A stretch of DNA of 64,000 bases from the NCBI GenBank assembly GCA_948567375.1, contig OX419759.1, positions 14,848,744 through 14,912,743 on the forward strand, in the 5' to 3' direction. The translations under genes and the position numbers were made by a program. The notes beneath the pieces were generated by a model. It saw only the letters and a list, made by a program, of their open reading frames with translations, was not told the DNA's origin and ran no database searches. The DNA comes from Lunularia cruciata (taxonomy: Eukaryota > Streptophyta > Marchantiopsida > Lunulariales > Lunulariaceae). Below are positions 1 to 12,054 of the stretch, in pieces; within the stretch, counting starts at the first letter, position 1, and every line of letters starts with the position of its first letter.

Positions 1-1170
1 TCGGAGTCGGTGCGGACCGCGTGGCAGGGATGAAGGAAGCCTGGAAGCGTGGCGGTTAACGTGTCCAGAATCACGGATGGTGGCGCGCATCCGCTATCTC
101 TTCTGATGGGGGTTCGTTAGTCGCAGTCTCGATTATTCGAGCACCCACTCTCGCAATGTTGAGGACAGAACATGAGAGTGGGAATCCCATCATTCACTGC
201 AACCTCATAATCCCTAGAACGTCGTTAGGGGTGGACAGTTGGTGCTTCTTGAGCTACTAATTCTTGCTTGTTAGATTGCCTATTAAGAGGGCGATACTGT
301 GACTCGACACTTGACCTGCATGCTGCTACGCTTGTCCCTCACGGCCTTACCATCCCGATACTTCCTTTCACTCGTCACAGTCAAATTTCTGATTCTTGAG
401 AACTCCTTCTGCTGATGAGGCTCCCAGTTCCGGCATATGCTCATGACTCGACTATGAAATTCAACGGAAGTGTGCCCGGTCAAAATTCAGGTAAACACCG
501 AGTGAAACCACCTGACCAAGAAATGGCTACTGCATGTATCGTGAACTGTTGTCCTTTAATGTTCCTCTAAAGTCAAAACAACGTGCATCTAAATTGGAGG
601 AAGTAAAGAGGACTGTTGGCATAGTTGATTGAGTGTACTGTTAAAGTTCATATGGTGGAGAGCATTTGTTCATTCATTTAACGCACGATATTAGGATATT
701 TGTTGTGTAATCATCCACAGAAACAGCAGATCTTAGTGACATGAGTTCGAAAACTGATTCTGATGGACTCATTAGACATCATAGTCATAAGTCAATTTGG
801 TGAATCGAAGAAGGATGGAATCAAGTAATCATTATGAATGCGCAATACTTCGACGTGTTTCAACCACCTATCTTTACATAAAGTTTATGGAGAACGAGAT
901 TTGAACCGTTTGAGCGTGCAATGTATTTTTTATATCGTCATGCAGTACCGGTACTCGCCCCGGACACATTTAAAGATGCACGCCTCCGTGAATGTGTTCA
1001 TCCTTCTTGAGTTTTCATATGTTCAGGTGAAAGGGAAGATTAAGTATAAAGATGGTTTCTACAGTAAGAATTTAACTCTCTTGAATGTGTGGTTTATGGT
1101 GAGATTAATGTAACAACCGATCTCGAGCCCAAACCCCTTTGTAGGTCAAGTTTTGTTATCATAACTAGTG
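1..1170. other. Unassigned host DNA
   Basis: I find no gene that I can support here. Short ORFs exist on both strands but none shows a recognisable motif or convincing splice sites. The base composition is balanced, unlike the AT-rich spacer further on. A small inverted repeat (CCCACTCTC near 144, GAGAGTGGG near 174) could form a 9-bp stem with a loop of about 20 bases. Confidence 0.5.
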
Positions 1171-1362
1171 GGTCTTAATCCCTTTTGATAAAACAACTCA
1201 TTCTGATACATGTAAATCTAGTAAGCGCGACACACATAAGATAACAAGAAGATGGGAAGACCCCATCAAGCGGTACAAGGATGAATTTACAAGGTAAAAT
1301 AGGGCTAAGCCCCAAGTCTTAATCCGCTTCGATAAAAACAACTCATTCGGATACATGTAAAA
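1171..1362. repeat. Two-copy direct repeat flanking a hairpin repeat
   Basis: A ~46-bp unit (1,171-1,217) recurs at 1,316-1,362 with a handful of differences. Both copies contain AACTCATTC and GATACATGTAAA. A copy of the dispersed hairpin repeat lies between them, so the pair may mark a local duplication involving that insertion. Confidence 0.7.
1221..1313 (+). repeat. Dispersed hairpin repeat, copy 1
   Basis: This is one of five copies in the window of a ~90-bp repeat. The order is a GCGACC-like start, then GATGGG-AAGAC-CCCATC (a perfect 6-bp stem), then CAAGCGGTACAAGG, then GGGCTAAGCCC (a second stem). The start is CpG-depleted relative to the 8.3-kb copy. No coding capacity is seen. The family is not one I recognise. 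Confidence 0.75.
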
Positions 1363-1384
1363 CTAATGCAAAGATTGATAAGTT

Positions 1385-1574
1385 CGTTGACGATGACTAA
1401 AAATAATCCAAGAATCGCCCTGTCTCCCCATGAACAGCTAGATGTTGAGAAAAGAATATCGCATGCAGCACGATACATTATCACTCGTTGACGATCAGTA
1501 AAGATAATGCAAGAATCGACCTGTCTCCCCATGAACAGATAGATGTTGAGAAAGAATATGGCATGCAACACGAG
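1385..1574. repeat. Tandem duplication, unit about 103 bp
   Basis: The unit at 1,385-1,473 is repeated at 1,488-1,574. Both copies share CGTTGACGAT, CCTGTCTCCCCATGAACAG, TAGATGTTGAG and GCATGCA, with roughly ten scattered differences. No function is evident. Confidence 0.85.
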
Positions 1575-2398
1575 GTTAGTCCGAATTTCCTGACTACTTT
1601 GCATCAACTCATTGTTAATCAAGCTGTTGGCGTCCTAACCTAAGGGATTAATCACATGCATAATCTATTTCAATAAAGCATTTTAAGATTCACAAGTTAA
1701 GTTTCCCAATGAGTACGAGAATTGGAAAATCACAAACTTTACAAAGGCTTGAAAGCTTGTAAGAAGAAATGGATATATGGATTCGAGAGCAATATGTATG
1801 GAAGTTTAAATAATGAGAAACTATTTGATTAAAGGAATTTCTGTCGAGTCTGACAGCGTAGTTTTATCCAAATCATAATGGACAGAAAATCATAGAGTCC
1901 TTTCAATAAGAATGGGACGACTAATAAAGTTGCTTTATAACGATCTCACCACCGCGAATTTTACCTGTGCGACAGGCGACTGACACTTTGTGCTAGCTGC
2001 TGGTGAGAAAGGAAAGAGTGTGGTGTCTATGGTCAACACGTGAATTGGACTGACCGAATCACAGACGCGAAAGTTCAGGGCCAAAAGGAGGCATTTGATA
2101 AGAGACTGAATGTCTCTTATCAATAGTGGAATTCTCCTGCGCCACTATAGCTCTACTATAGAAGGAATTTAGAGAGACAAAGAATGAAAGATCTATCTCC
2201 ACGGATCTGGACTTTAGCCGTATCCCTATGGTTTTGTCTTGTCTCGTTTATTTTATTTAATTTGTGTGGAGTTTTCTGACGCAGTTTGTGACGCAATCGT
2301 CAATTTTGTCACCATCCAAAGTCAATTCTTGTAGATCCTTTTCCTTCATTACGCTAACTCGAAAGTTCACTCCTCTGATTTACCTTGAAGTGCGACGT

Positions 2399-2460
2399 AT
2401 AAAATGACTTCCCGTTATTTGGGTCGCTTCGCTTAAACCTAAACCCTAAACCCTAAACCC
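2399..2460. promoter_or_regulatory. TATA-like site and telo-box (AAACCCT)n run
   Basis: TATAAAA at about 2,399 is followed 35 bases later by almost four plant telomere units (TAAACCT, AAACCCT, AAACCCT, AAACCC; 2,434-2,460). In plants short telo-boxes occur in promoters and 5' leaders of translation and cell-cycle genes. No ORF that I can recognise follows on the plus strand, so this may be a promoter whose first exon I cannot identify, or a chance or inserted telomeric stub. Confidence 0.4.
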
Positions 2461-3340
2461 ACTCTCCTGGTATCATACCTCATAATAAGATTTGAAGTGT
2501 GGAAGTGAAACAAGATTGGATGCTCAAAGTTGATCTCTAATGTGAATACACATTTCATTTCAAGTTTATCACTGAAGTGAATACATTGCATTTCAATGAG
2601 TCCTGTCATCAAGGAAGCGTCTGAGGTAACTGAACTGGATGTATAGTTGAATTACCAGTTTCCTCCATATGAATTGCAGACGATTATGCGGTGATACCAC
2701 TCATGCATCTTAAGTGACGTCTCCGGTAGTGCATAGATAATTTGAAAACTATTGCAGATTTCATCAAAATCATTCAATATAAAATCTATAAGTATTAAGA
2801 TACACAGTAATGGTGTTCAACAGAGACTGATTGTCAATTTCCAAGGTTACAAAAGAGTTGAACGAAACTAAATGGAAGTTCCCACTTCCTTATGCCTCGA
2901 TTGGATGTAGAACGCCTATCTTATGCAAATTATTTTTATTGTAACATTGTATTTTGCTTCCACGTTGCTCATGTGATTGGGATCGAGTCAGAGAAAGCTC
3001 TATCAAAACTCATGGTTTCCTGCAACCGATGGACTAGTGCAGATTTGTGTTTGCGCTTCATTGCGTATTTGACAAAGATGCAGAATACATAATTAGTCTT
3101 CTGTAACAAAGAAATGAGTACCGTCCCATACCGAGAAGCTGACAAGGGAGGCGTGAGTCAGTTGGCGAAGACGAAACAGTGTCTTGGAAAGGAAGCTTGA
3201 ACCCGATATCGCGCTACTCTTCATCGCACTCGAATACGAAAGGTGATTCCGCGAAAACGAGAGTTACCGAGAGGGTACAGGGTCTACGGTACGTGGACCA
3301 GAGTGAACGATATATTTGATCGTGCGGTTCTTTACGGATA
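2461..3340. other. No gene recognised
   Basis: This stretch of moderately AT-rich DNA holds short ORFs only, the longest about 66 codons on the plus strand. No motif, splice pattern or repeat family stands out. Confidence 0.5.
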
Positions 3341-3427
3341 AAAGTCGACCGCGTAGATAAAATGGAGGGGAAAACTCCATCAAGCCGTAAAGGGAGAGAC
3401 AAGAAGGGTAACATGGGGCTAAACTCC
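3341..3427 (+). repeat. Dispersed hairpin repeat, copy 2
   Basis: It starts with GTCGACCGCGTAG and ends with GGGGCTAAACTCC. The first stem here is ATGGAG / CTCCAT rather than ATGGG / CCCAT, so a G-to-A change on one arm is matched by C-to-T on the other. The second stem keeps pairing through a G-T wobble. This is the most diverged of the five copies. Confidence 0.7.
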
Positions 3428-6400
3428 AGTAGAGTCGGTATGAAAAATCTACCCTACCACACCTAAAATATCCAATAATCTTTACGGATGAACTAGGTTG
3501 GTTTCTAACCAGTGATGTTACCCTGGTAGCGTGACGACCACCGCGCATGCATTAAGGGCGAGAAATCACTGCACTCATTCGCAAACACCTTCACGCGAGA
3601 TCGGCTGCACACCGGAAAGGTAACATTCTTCGAGCGTAGTAGGTACAGTGGATGAACACTGTACAAACACAAACAGATGTACAGTATTCAGTTCCTACTT
3701 TACAACCCACACTCGACTGTCAGTACTTGGAGTCAACCTGACATCGCTAATGGACGGAACTTGCATAGAACTGCCCCGGGATTCTCTCTATGTTCATAGA
3801 TGCCTCTCTGCAATGTAGGTTCAGGGTATCCAGGGGACAACCAGGGCTTCGGTTGTCGGAATTCACCTCGAGATACTATGTACCCGGAGTAAGGTAGTTC
3901 GAGATGTCATTCTAGCCGGATACATTGTAGTCACGATCCGTATCATTCTGCCACAGTGGAAGAATCTTCGGTGCGATGGACAATATTATATATACAGAAA
4001 TAAGCACATAGTATCCAACGTTACATATTGGAGAATTTTTCCTGAGGTATTATTCCTTTCGTGCTTAGTCTCCAATGTTGAGTTGGATTTGAAATATTTA
4101 AAGCCCCATCTACACAAATGGATCTTTCTAGTCTCGAGATTGCAGTCCTCGAGGTTTATAGGTATCTAGAAGATACGGAATTCAATTTTTAGAATATTAA
4201 AAAGAATAGGAAAACTCAATCAATTTCATCAAATATACAGTTTTTTCATTTTCTTTCTGAGTTCTATGATTACTCTCGAGCTGAAAAGGCATACGTTGGG
4301 AGTCTATGTAGTATCCTCTAGGGAGAAATTAAGAGAACAACTTTGATTGTTGATAAGAAGGTTCACAGAGAAATAAAGTCAAAAGAGAGATTCATTTTCA
4401 TTTTCACACCACCACTAAATATCATATCTGTAGAATGGAAGATGATTGATGCAAGTACATTCCTAATATGAATCAAAGTTGGATAAGAATCAAGAGGTGC
4501 TTGAACAATGATTTTAAATCATGTACATATTACATCTTGATTGGATTACATAGTGATTGACAGAGGAAACTTTGGTGAGGTACACTCATGTCCATGCCGT
4601 ATGATCCTATTAAGACAATAACTAGAATGGGTACATATAGAGGAAAATAACCAAAAAATTATTAAAATAGCTGGAGATAAATAAAAAAAACCTTATACAT
4701 CTCTAAAATGAGTAAATCCAAACACTTTATGTATATCATACATCCTTGAGAGAGACAATTTAGCTTGTATAGCTTTTGGACTAATTTCGATTTCCAAACT
4801 TGCTCTCAAAGTTTGCTTGAACCTTGAAATTCAGAATTTCATATTCAAAGCAAGATAAGTTTTGTTTGATCATTATAATATGCACTGAGGAATTTTAATA
4901 ATTTTTTATTCAATACATGAAATTTATGAGAATATTTTCTCTTAAAATTATTTATATCGAATGTATGAAGTTAACATTCATTTGTAGTATTTTATGATGC
5001 TATAGGACTAAAAGCTTGAAGGTTGCAAGATTGGTTGACAAGAAGGAATGAATTTAGGGTACTATCCATATTTATGCTGTCAAAGCCATTAATTATTACT
5101 CTACTTCAATTTAATCTTGGACTGCTTAATCTTATTTTTTTATTACTAAATGTATAATTCATTTGCCAATTTTTAAAATTTTAATTTTCAAATATTTAGA
5201 AGATATTCCAAACTTTTGCTTCATTGTATCTTTATTGTTGCAAATTATCTTTTCACGTATCGTAAGAAATCCTCTACCCCTCTATATTTTCCTCATACAT
5301 ATAATGTTGTCTAACTTCTTAAACCTCCCGTTCAACCAGTTAACTACTTGCAGTTTCTAATAAGGAGATTGGAATGTCTAACATCGTTGTTAGACAGAAA
5401 TCCTTAAATCCTTATATTTAACAGTTTATTAGGAATCAAGCAAATAGAAACCATCACTGAAATTATCTTTCAATCAAAGAATAATGAAAATCATTTACTC
5501 GCGTAGTTAACTTATTTTCTTACAAATTACATGTAATCTTCTCATAACTTTCTTCATGAAACCAAATAAAAACTTTGCCTCACATGATTAGCGGTTGTTC
5601 ATCTTCGTGCATACAGATCTCTCAATTCTATGAAACAAAACTCAGACATGTATCAACACCGTTTCTTTCTAGTGGAAATAGTAGGTACAGTTTCTTTTAT
5701 CTCTTAAGTATTTAGTGCAAAGTTCATCTCATAGAGTGCGTAACATAGCTTACTTATTCACTTTTTTCTCCTGTAAGTTGGTGTTGAGTCAACTTCATTA
5801 ATCTCAGGGGTTGATACTTACACCCTTAGATATTCTGGAAAAAGATTGAATTGAATCATGTAAGATGGTGCTAATTTGGATTAGACAAGGATTAAATACT
5901 CCGTTTCATCAAGGCAACCATTAATGATGACGATGCAAGGTAAATAGTTATCTGGCATTTTACACGCTACGTCAATAGTTACAAAGAACTTCTTAGTTCG
6001 AAAGAAAACTAGCAATGAAAATACTTAGCAGATAAAGAATTTGGCCGTTCAAACGTTGAATTGATATAGCGTGTGATTAAAAATCATAAATAAACTCCCG
6101 CCATAATACAGTTCTCTTTTTTCCTCCCTTCGGTTTTACTCTAGAAAGTGACCTTTATACTTTCAAAATGTATCAACTAAAGTTGCATGCAATTGAGTTT
6201 AATGGCATGGACGTTATCTAAATGAGGTCTGCTGTGAATTGATTGAAAGAAAACACCAAGGATATATATAAAAGAAGTCCTGAGGATTCTCAGACAATAG
6301 AAAACATAGAATACCAAGAAAAGAAATCAAGAAAAGAATCATACCAAGGAAAGAAAATCAATTTTTTTGTACGCTTGATGTCAAAATCCTATAGGAAACG

Positions 6401-8290
6401 TGCCCACGTTTATTGGAAGGTGCATCTTTCTATTGGTAGGTCAACATGAGATAGTATCGACCAAGTGGCTAATGATGAATTCAGCACGTGGGACTATGCA
6501 TTTTATTCTGATCGACTCGAGGACCCAACGAGAAAAGTGGAATGACCCACCTACAAAGTAAAAGGTTATTTGCCTCTGCTGGGCCATCTTCTTCGCAGAA
6601 CGATAAAATAAGTATCGTGGGCAAAGGTGAAGAACCAAGATGGACTCTAGTAGATTAGTATTCATGTTTCTTGGAGAATATATCGTCTGAATCTATCGAC
6701 ATGTAGAGAACTGAAACTTTCGCACAAAGCACACGCGAAAGCGTACCTCAAAGAAGAAAAGTATAGATACTGTTGCTGACAGGGTATACCCCAATTTCTC
6801 GTTTTCATGTTCTTGTTGGGAGTAAAGGGCCTTCTTCTCATCAAGAGCCCGAACCAAAGGGATCCACCGTCCATGAAAAGAAGCTTTGTATCAGAGTTGT
6901 CGTCCAGATCTGCTTCACCTTTAAGAAAGCTTTCATGATCTCAAATGAAAGCTGAGCCTAGTATGAGATACCTAAGTCCCTTTGTATGGTAATTCATGGT
7001 AGTTCAACTATCAATTCATACTTATGCTGCCATGGGGATGATAGTGGCCCCTTAATTCCCAACTAAAGAACTATGAACTAAGAGCTCTTCTACTATGAAC
7101 TAAAAGAACCTGTCGGATATGTATCTCTATCATCCATTCGCTAATTGTCAATACTGGGTTTGGTTAATCCTTCACGACAAAGACTTGGCATTAGTTTACG
7201 AAGTTCCTTGACCGCAACTACAGACCAATACCGGAAACTCTACTTGACAGAAGTTTCTGACAAGGAACCAGGGTATTTCGATTACCAAGACAGTATATTG
7301 CTTGATTTCGAGCAGGACAGAAACTCGGGCATAAGAGCTATTGCCCAAGATTATGTAAGTATGCTAGAAGTTCGTGGCAGTTTGACTCACCAGTTAATCT
7401 GGGCTAGATTGATTACCCATTGAAAAGAGAACTGGGTGATGTCAAATTGAGATTACTGCTGTTACTTAGCTCCGTGTCCACCAGCAAACGACGTTAAGGG
7501 TATTTGTTCAGCATTGATCAGGGGTAGATTGGAACAAAGTTTTCTATCCGTGTGTGTTCATGGCTTTTAACTGGTGGCATATTGATGGAAACAGGATCCA
7601 CAAGTTTCCTGCACGAATGACTTGGAAGATTGACCTGTGGGGTGCCAGCTCGAGGTATCACTTTCTCGGTTGCCTGTGGTTGTCTTTGATGCCCATACCG
7701 CTTTTGGGTTTGTTCTCATCTTGTTAAAAGTTTGCACTTTGGTCTCATCTTCAAATGACCCATTTCATCGTCCTACTCCCGTGAACGAAAGACTACCCCT
7801 TCTATCCTCGTTTCCACCTTCTCGTCTCCTTCTCATTCATGATTAACGACTTTTTCTTTTACATGTAGATTTGGAGAAAACAAGATTTGGGATAAGTTTA
7901 CGAGTTTATGAAGATGCTCAATGCCCGTGAAGCTCATGCCCGTAGGAGCCAACTCAAGGCGTGGGGCAAAGGATCCTGTACTGTTTTGCATTAACACCAA
8001 AAGAACAGTTTGGTCCAAAGACCGATTGTCGTCTTCCAGTCAGGACGAGATCTTTGGTGGTTATATATTGAAAAAGCAAAACAACAACACGGCATTGTCT
8101 TTGACCAAAGGCCACGGTTTCTGGACCCCCCGTCTGTGCTTGGTCTAAACGCAGAGAATAGTAGTCATGAGCTTAGTCGAAGAATTCCGTAGTACATATT
8201 TGGTGTCTTCCACTCGTTGTCTGTACATTTAGGACGAAGTGACGCCTGCCAGGTTGCAGATAGTGCGGAACGTCCCTGCCCGAAGTAAGG
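3428..8290. other. Spacer, AT-rich between 4,020 and 6,240
   Basis: No gene is supported. 4,020-6,240 is strongly AT-rich with long A and T runs. 6,460-8,290 has a more coding-like composition and holds several 60-92-codon ORFs on both strands (for example 7,145-7,423, plus), but none has a recognisable domain and I could not chain them into a spliced gene. An unrecognised gene or pseudogene in 6,460-8,290 cannot be excluded. Confidence 0.45.
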
Positions 8291-8514
8291 GTAAAAGGCG
8301 ACCGCGTAGGAAAAACGAAGGATGGGAACTTGGGAAGACCCCATCAAGCTGTAACAAGGGAGAGACAAAAGAGGGAGAGACAAAAAAGGTAACATGGGGC
8401 TAAGCCCCGAAGTAAGGTGGGCATGGGGTTGGAGGGTGGCATTTTCATTAGAGTAAATCTAGGTCTCTGGTAGCCCATCCTTCTTCGTTATCTTACGCGG
8501 TCGCCTTTCCTTTA
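8291..8514 (+). repeat. Dispersed hairpin repeat, copy 3, with inverted stub
   Basis: The full copy runs from 8,291 to 8,410, starting GGCGACCGCGTAGG and ending GGGGCTAAGCCCC, with a small internal duplication of the GGGAGAGACAAAA segment. At 8,473-8,514 the first ~40 bases recur in inverted orientation (CCCATCC...TACGCGGTCGCC). The locus therefore has MITE-like terminal inverted repeats about 220 bp apart. Because other copies lack the inverted arm, a full copy plus a truncated inverted copy is equally likely. No clear target duplication is visible. Confidence 0.7.
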
Positions 8515-10454
8515 CATACATTGTCTTTGTACGCTTGGTTAACATGAAAACTGTGATGTGAAGCAATAATTTAGTCCTTTCCTCAATTTTAAATGGTATT
8601 AAAGGATTTTTGTATTTAATCTATATGAAATCTAATTTCATAATATAAGATTGGTAAGGTCCCTGGTAAAGTATCAAGAGATTTCAGATGCACTTGCAGC
8701 TAACTTTCATGTCAGTTGAATTGTTTGGACTCCATCTCGCCTGTACTTGCGCCAGGTCTCTAAGTCTTTAACGAGGAAGGTATGCGTGTTGTGCTTGAAA
8801 TGGTGAAGCAAGAAGATGAACAACTAAAGAGACGGACTAGCTGTTAAGTATAACCAACGCAAGTATGCTATGAACCCTGCAGCAGTATGGGCAGCACACA
8901 CTCGGGAAACTCATGCCCAAACCTTGATTTGTCTGGATGGTCCTCCGCCTTCATAAGCATCCTAGGAGCAAGAAAGGTCTCTAGAGGCACAACAGAACAA
9001 CTCCCCGGAAATTATGATGACGCAGTGTACAAAGGTACAAAATCTTCTGAGAATTTTACCACACGAAAATGTCACTTCCTCTGGAGGTATTCCCGGACCT
9101 TTACTTTGAAGGATGATGGGCACCTCTTGGTTAGCAGACGTAGACTGGTGCCTCATATCTGTTGTTCTTCCTGACATCATACTCGATAAAAGGAGACCGG
9201 ACACGCCTTAGTGAAGATCAAGATGTCGGATGTTATCGTTCTAGCATGTTATCGAAAGAATGGTTGGCGGTCCTCCGAATTCATTTGTAAGGCTCACGTT
9301 GGACACCCAGAAACTGATTGCAAGTGTTTATACGAATATTTCAACGATCTGATTCTTCGCACTTGAGTAACACTGCTCTCGTTGTATATGGCGTAATCGA
9401 AGGCAGAGCCTCTTTGTTTACATATATTCTCTTTCTCTAAGCAGGGCCACACTTGGAGAACCTACACCACAATCTGCAGCAGAGACGAGATAAGAAGAAG
9501 ACAACTCATGAAGCTAGAATGTTGCGTATATTGAACGACATGGTATTAGGTAAGAAAACAATGGCTGATGTGGAAACCGAACAGGTGCTGCAATAACCAA
9601 ATCAGCTGTTTCATGTGAAGGAGCCGAGACACAATATTATCACTGCTAACTATGGCCGCGGACTGACAAAATTTGCTCTAACAAAAAAATAATGCAAAGA
9701 GGACTGATAGACACTGGAAGTAAGCAGCAATTCACCGTTGATTCAACGGACTCTCTTCTTAGTAAATTCACGTGATACATATCCATGTCAGAAGCTGGCC
9801 ACCAACCAGGTATTCACTCAAAATAATGGCTGCGTCACAGGCAGATCCCTCTTTCATACACTCTGCAGGCGAAAAGTATGGGCAAGGCAAACAATTTGAG
9901 ACCTTATATCGTTGCTGCACTTCACAAATTTTGTATATAAGCTAACTATGGTACAACTAATATATGGCATAAAATCTGTCCAGCTCTTTCCTGCCTATAG
10001 ATTTCGGTCCGTTCTAAGATTTGATTCTCCACATCAAGGGAACTCCTCGAGTATAATATCATGCGTCGTAGTACAGCCGTCGTATTTTGTCTTCAGATGC
10101 ACTTGCTAAAGTGATGGGACATCGTTTGTACTGCAAGGCAAAGGTCACAAAAACGGCAACTGATCAGAAAAACAGCAACTTATAAACATATCATTACACA
10201 CCTCCCCACAAGACCTTTCGATCATCTAACGGTGACAGAACACGGGCGTCCTGCCAAATATCATTGTTGGCCAGACATGCAAAACGTGTTGATGAGGAAA
10301 GCTGAATTCCAAGCAGGTCCAATGTTGTTATTCACTACAGAGAGTAATCATGTAGGAGAAGTAGGAGATATAAGCGAGATGATATTTTTAAGTCTTTTGC
10401 ATAGCTGCAAGCCAAGAATATGAATGACGAAGGCTACGAAGCTGGCTATGAGAT
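8515..10454. other. Mostly unassigned host DNA with one possible exon
   Basis: Composition is gene-like but I could not assemble a full gene. The only stretch with good splice sites and an uninterrupted charged reading frame is 9,445-9,549, listed separately. Near 8,760-8,950 there are short coding-like pieces on the plus strand that may belong to the same unidentified gene. Confidence 0.4.
9445..9549 (+). CDS. Candidate internal exon of unknown gene
   Basis: A pyrimidine-rich tract ending TCTCTAAGCAG precedes this segment and GTAAGAAA follows it, so both ends look like plant splice sites. In the frame beginning at the third base it encodes 34 uninterrupted residues, strongly basic and helical in character (NLQQRRDKKK, then EARMLRILND). 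I do not recognise the protein. Flanking exons could not be fixed with confidence, so this may be a real exon of an unidentified plus-strand gene or a chance open stretch. Confidence 0.25.
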
Positions 10455-11530
10455 TTGCCCCACCAAAAGGGATACACCACCACAATCAAGGTGCAAATTT
10501 ACAAAGAAGGGCGTATAATATTCTTAAAAGCTAGAACTTCACGCTTCTTACTGTTCAACAGGGCCACAGAAATTTTCAGCGGAGCAGCTGTCTATCAGTG
10601 CAACAACTACACGTGCGAGCCATTGATAGAGGGCTTAAATCATCATATACACCAGCACACATGTGGGCCCCCACAATGTAATATGTCACCACCAGCAAGG
10701 TGCACATCTAGTAAGAGAGCCCCAGATTATAGCTTTAGGCATTAATAAAAGCTAGAACTCCACGCTTGTTGCTCTTCATCGGAGTCACAAAAGAGTTCCA
10801 GCGGAACGAATGCCATTCAATGCTAGAGCAGGGGTTTATCCCAGCGATTTAGCCTTGAGAAAGACCAGGAGAAATCTAAAACCACAAAATGGAGCATATT
10901 ACCAGCAGCACGCCGTGCATCCAGCCAAAACGCTGTGTTAATGTAGGCAGAACTAGAACCAAGAAATGAGCGAGTTCGGTTCAGCAAGTCTCCAAAAAGC
11001 TACACCAAATCTACGAGAGAATTGAGTAGTCTAGCATGTGCGAGTTCTAGAGTTGCAGAGGGCACCAGAAGCCAAGATATCTAGTGAGAGTCAGTGGCTC
11101 ATAAGTGGAAGTTTGTCAAAACTTCCACTTACAGCAACTTTCGACAAGCCAGGTAGCAGAGTTCGATTAAGCAAACGCTCAACAGTTCCGTTCTTGTCTA
11201 ACCTTGGTAACATGAATGCGGCAAGTCGATCCTAGTTCAAGAACATTGGTTCTTTCCAATCCTTGGGCAAGATTTTCTTCAGCAACCAGAACGCTAAAGC
11301 GATTCTCTGGTGGAAGTTTACTGTGTTGGAAAGTATATAATAAAAGTACAAGTAAGATGAAGTCGCTCGTGCAGGTCAATTCGAGTCATAAATCGGAAAG
11401 AGAAGTTTTGGAACCCCACAATGGAGAATATCACCGGGTGTACATCTAGAAGGAGAGCCCCGAGTTGTAATCATTAGCACAAATAAAAGCAGGATCACAA
11501 AAGACTCTCAGCGGAACAGATGCCTGTAAA
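10455..11530. repeat. Degenerate repeat, three or so copies
   Basis: A unit of roughly 150-250 bp recurs near 10,480-10,590, 10,680-10,815 and 11,425-11,525. Shared landmarks, in order, are a CACCACCA or TATCACC start, CATCTAG with AAGGAGAG or AAGAGAG, AATAAAAGC, then AGCGGAAC. The copies are interspersed with unique sequence. The repeated AATAAA on the plus strand raises the possibility of duplicated 3'-end regions, but no gene is tied to them. Confidence 0.5.
11102..11131. other. Perfect short hairpin
   Basis: AAGTGGAAGTTT, a GTCA loop and AAACTTCCACTT form a 12-bp perfect stem with a 4-base loop. It is too short for a typical plant miRNA precursor, and bacterial-type terminators are not expected in this genome. 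Function is unknown. Confidence 0.7.
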
Positions 11531-11771
11531 CTAAACCTCTGTACAAGCAAAAAGTACAGCATTGAATTGTAAGATCTGCCAGGATAGAAGTAGCCCCCAG
11601 AATGGAGTCTACAATATCACATATACTAGGATAAATGTAGTCTTCGACATTTTGTAATGCGGGGGGAGGCATACAAGTAATAGAATGTAGTACGTTACAA
11701 GAATGACAGAAAACAAGCTGTACCCTGACTTCAGCATACGGTGGTCCCCAGGCAGAGTGACCCCCAAGGTT

Positions 11772-11777
11772 TTTATT
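11772..11777 (-). terminator. Possible PEX12 polyadenylation signal
   Basis: AATAAA on the minus strand lies about 280 bases downstream of the proposed PEX12 stop. Plant polyadenylation signals are loose, so this is only a plausible candidate. Confidence 0.3.
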
Positions 11778-12054
11778 CACCGGCTCTCGAAACGTTGTAA
11801 TTGAGAAATGACTTCACCTTTGAGTACTTGTCAATACCATCTTCTCGTTAAGAACTTCTACTGCTTTGGAACTTCTACCGCAATTACAAAAGCCATATTC
11901 AAGGAAAGCTCATGCTTAAATAGCTTCTCAAGGTGTGATCCTGCAAGACCCAAACCTTCTCCAAGTAGAACGAGCTGATCACATACTGTCCTGACACCAG
12001 ACATGCGAACAACTGTGGAGCATTTAAACCCGCAGACTCTAAGCTCATTCCAGT

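Noticed and set aside
1305-1622. 105-residue minus-strand ORF
   Set aside because: It overlaps the 103-bp tandem duplication and a hairpin repeat, has no recognisable motif, and is most likely a chance ORF.
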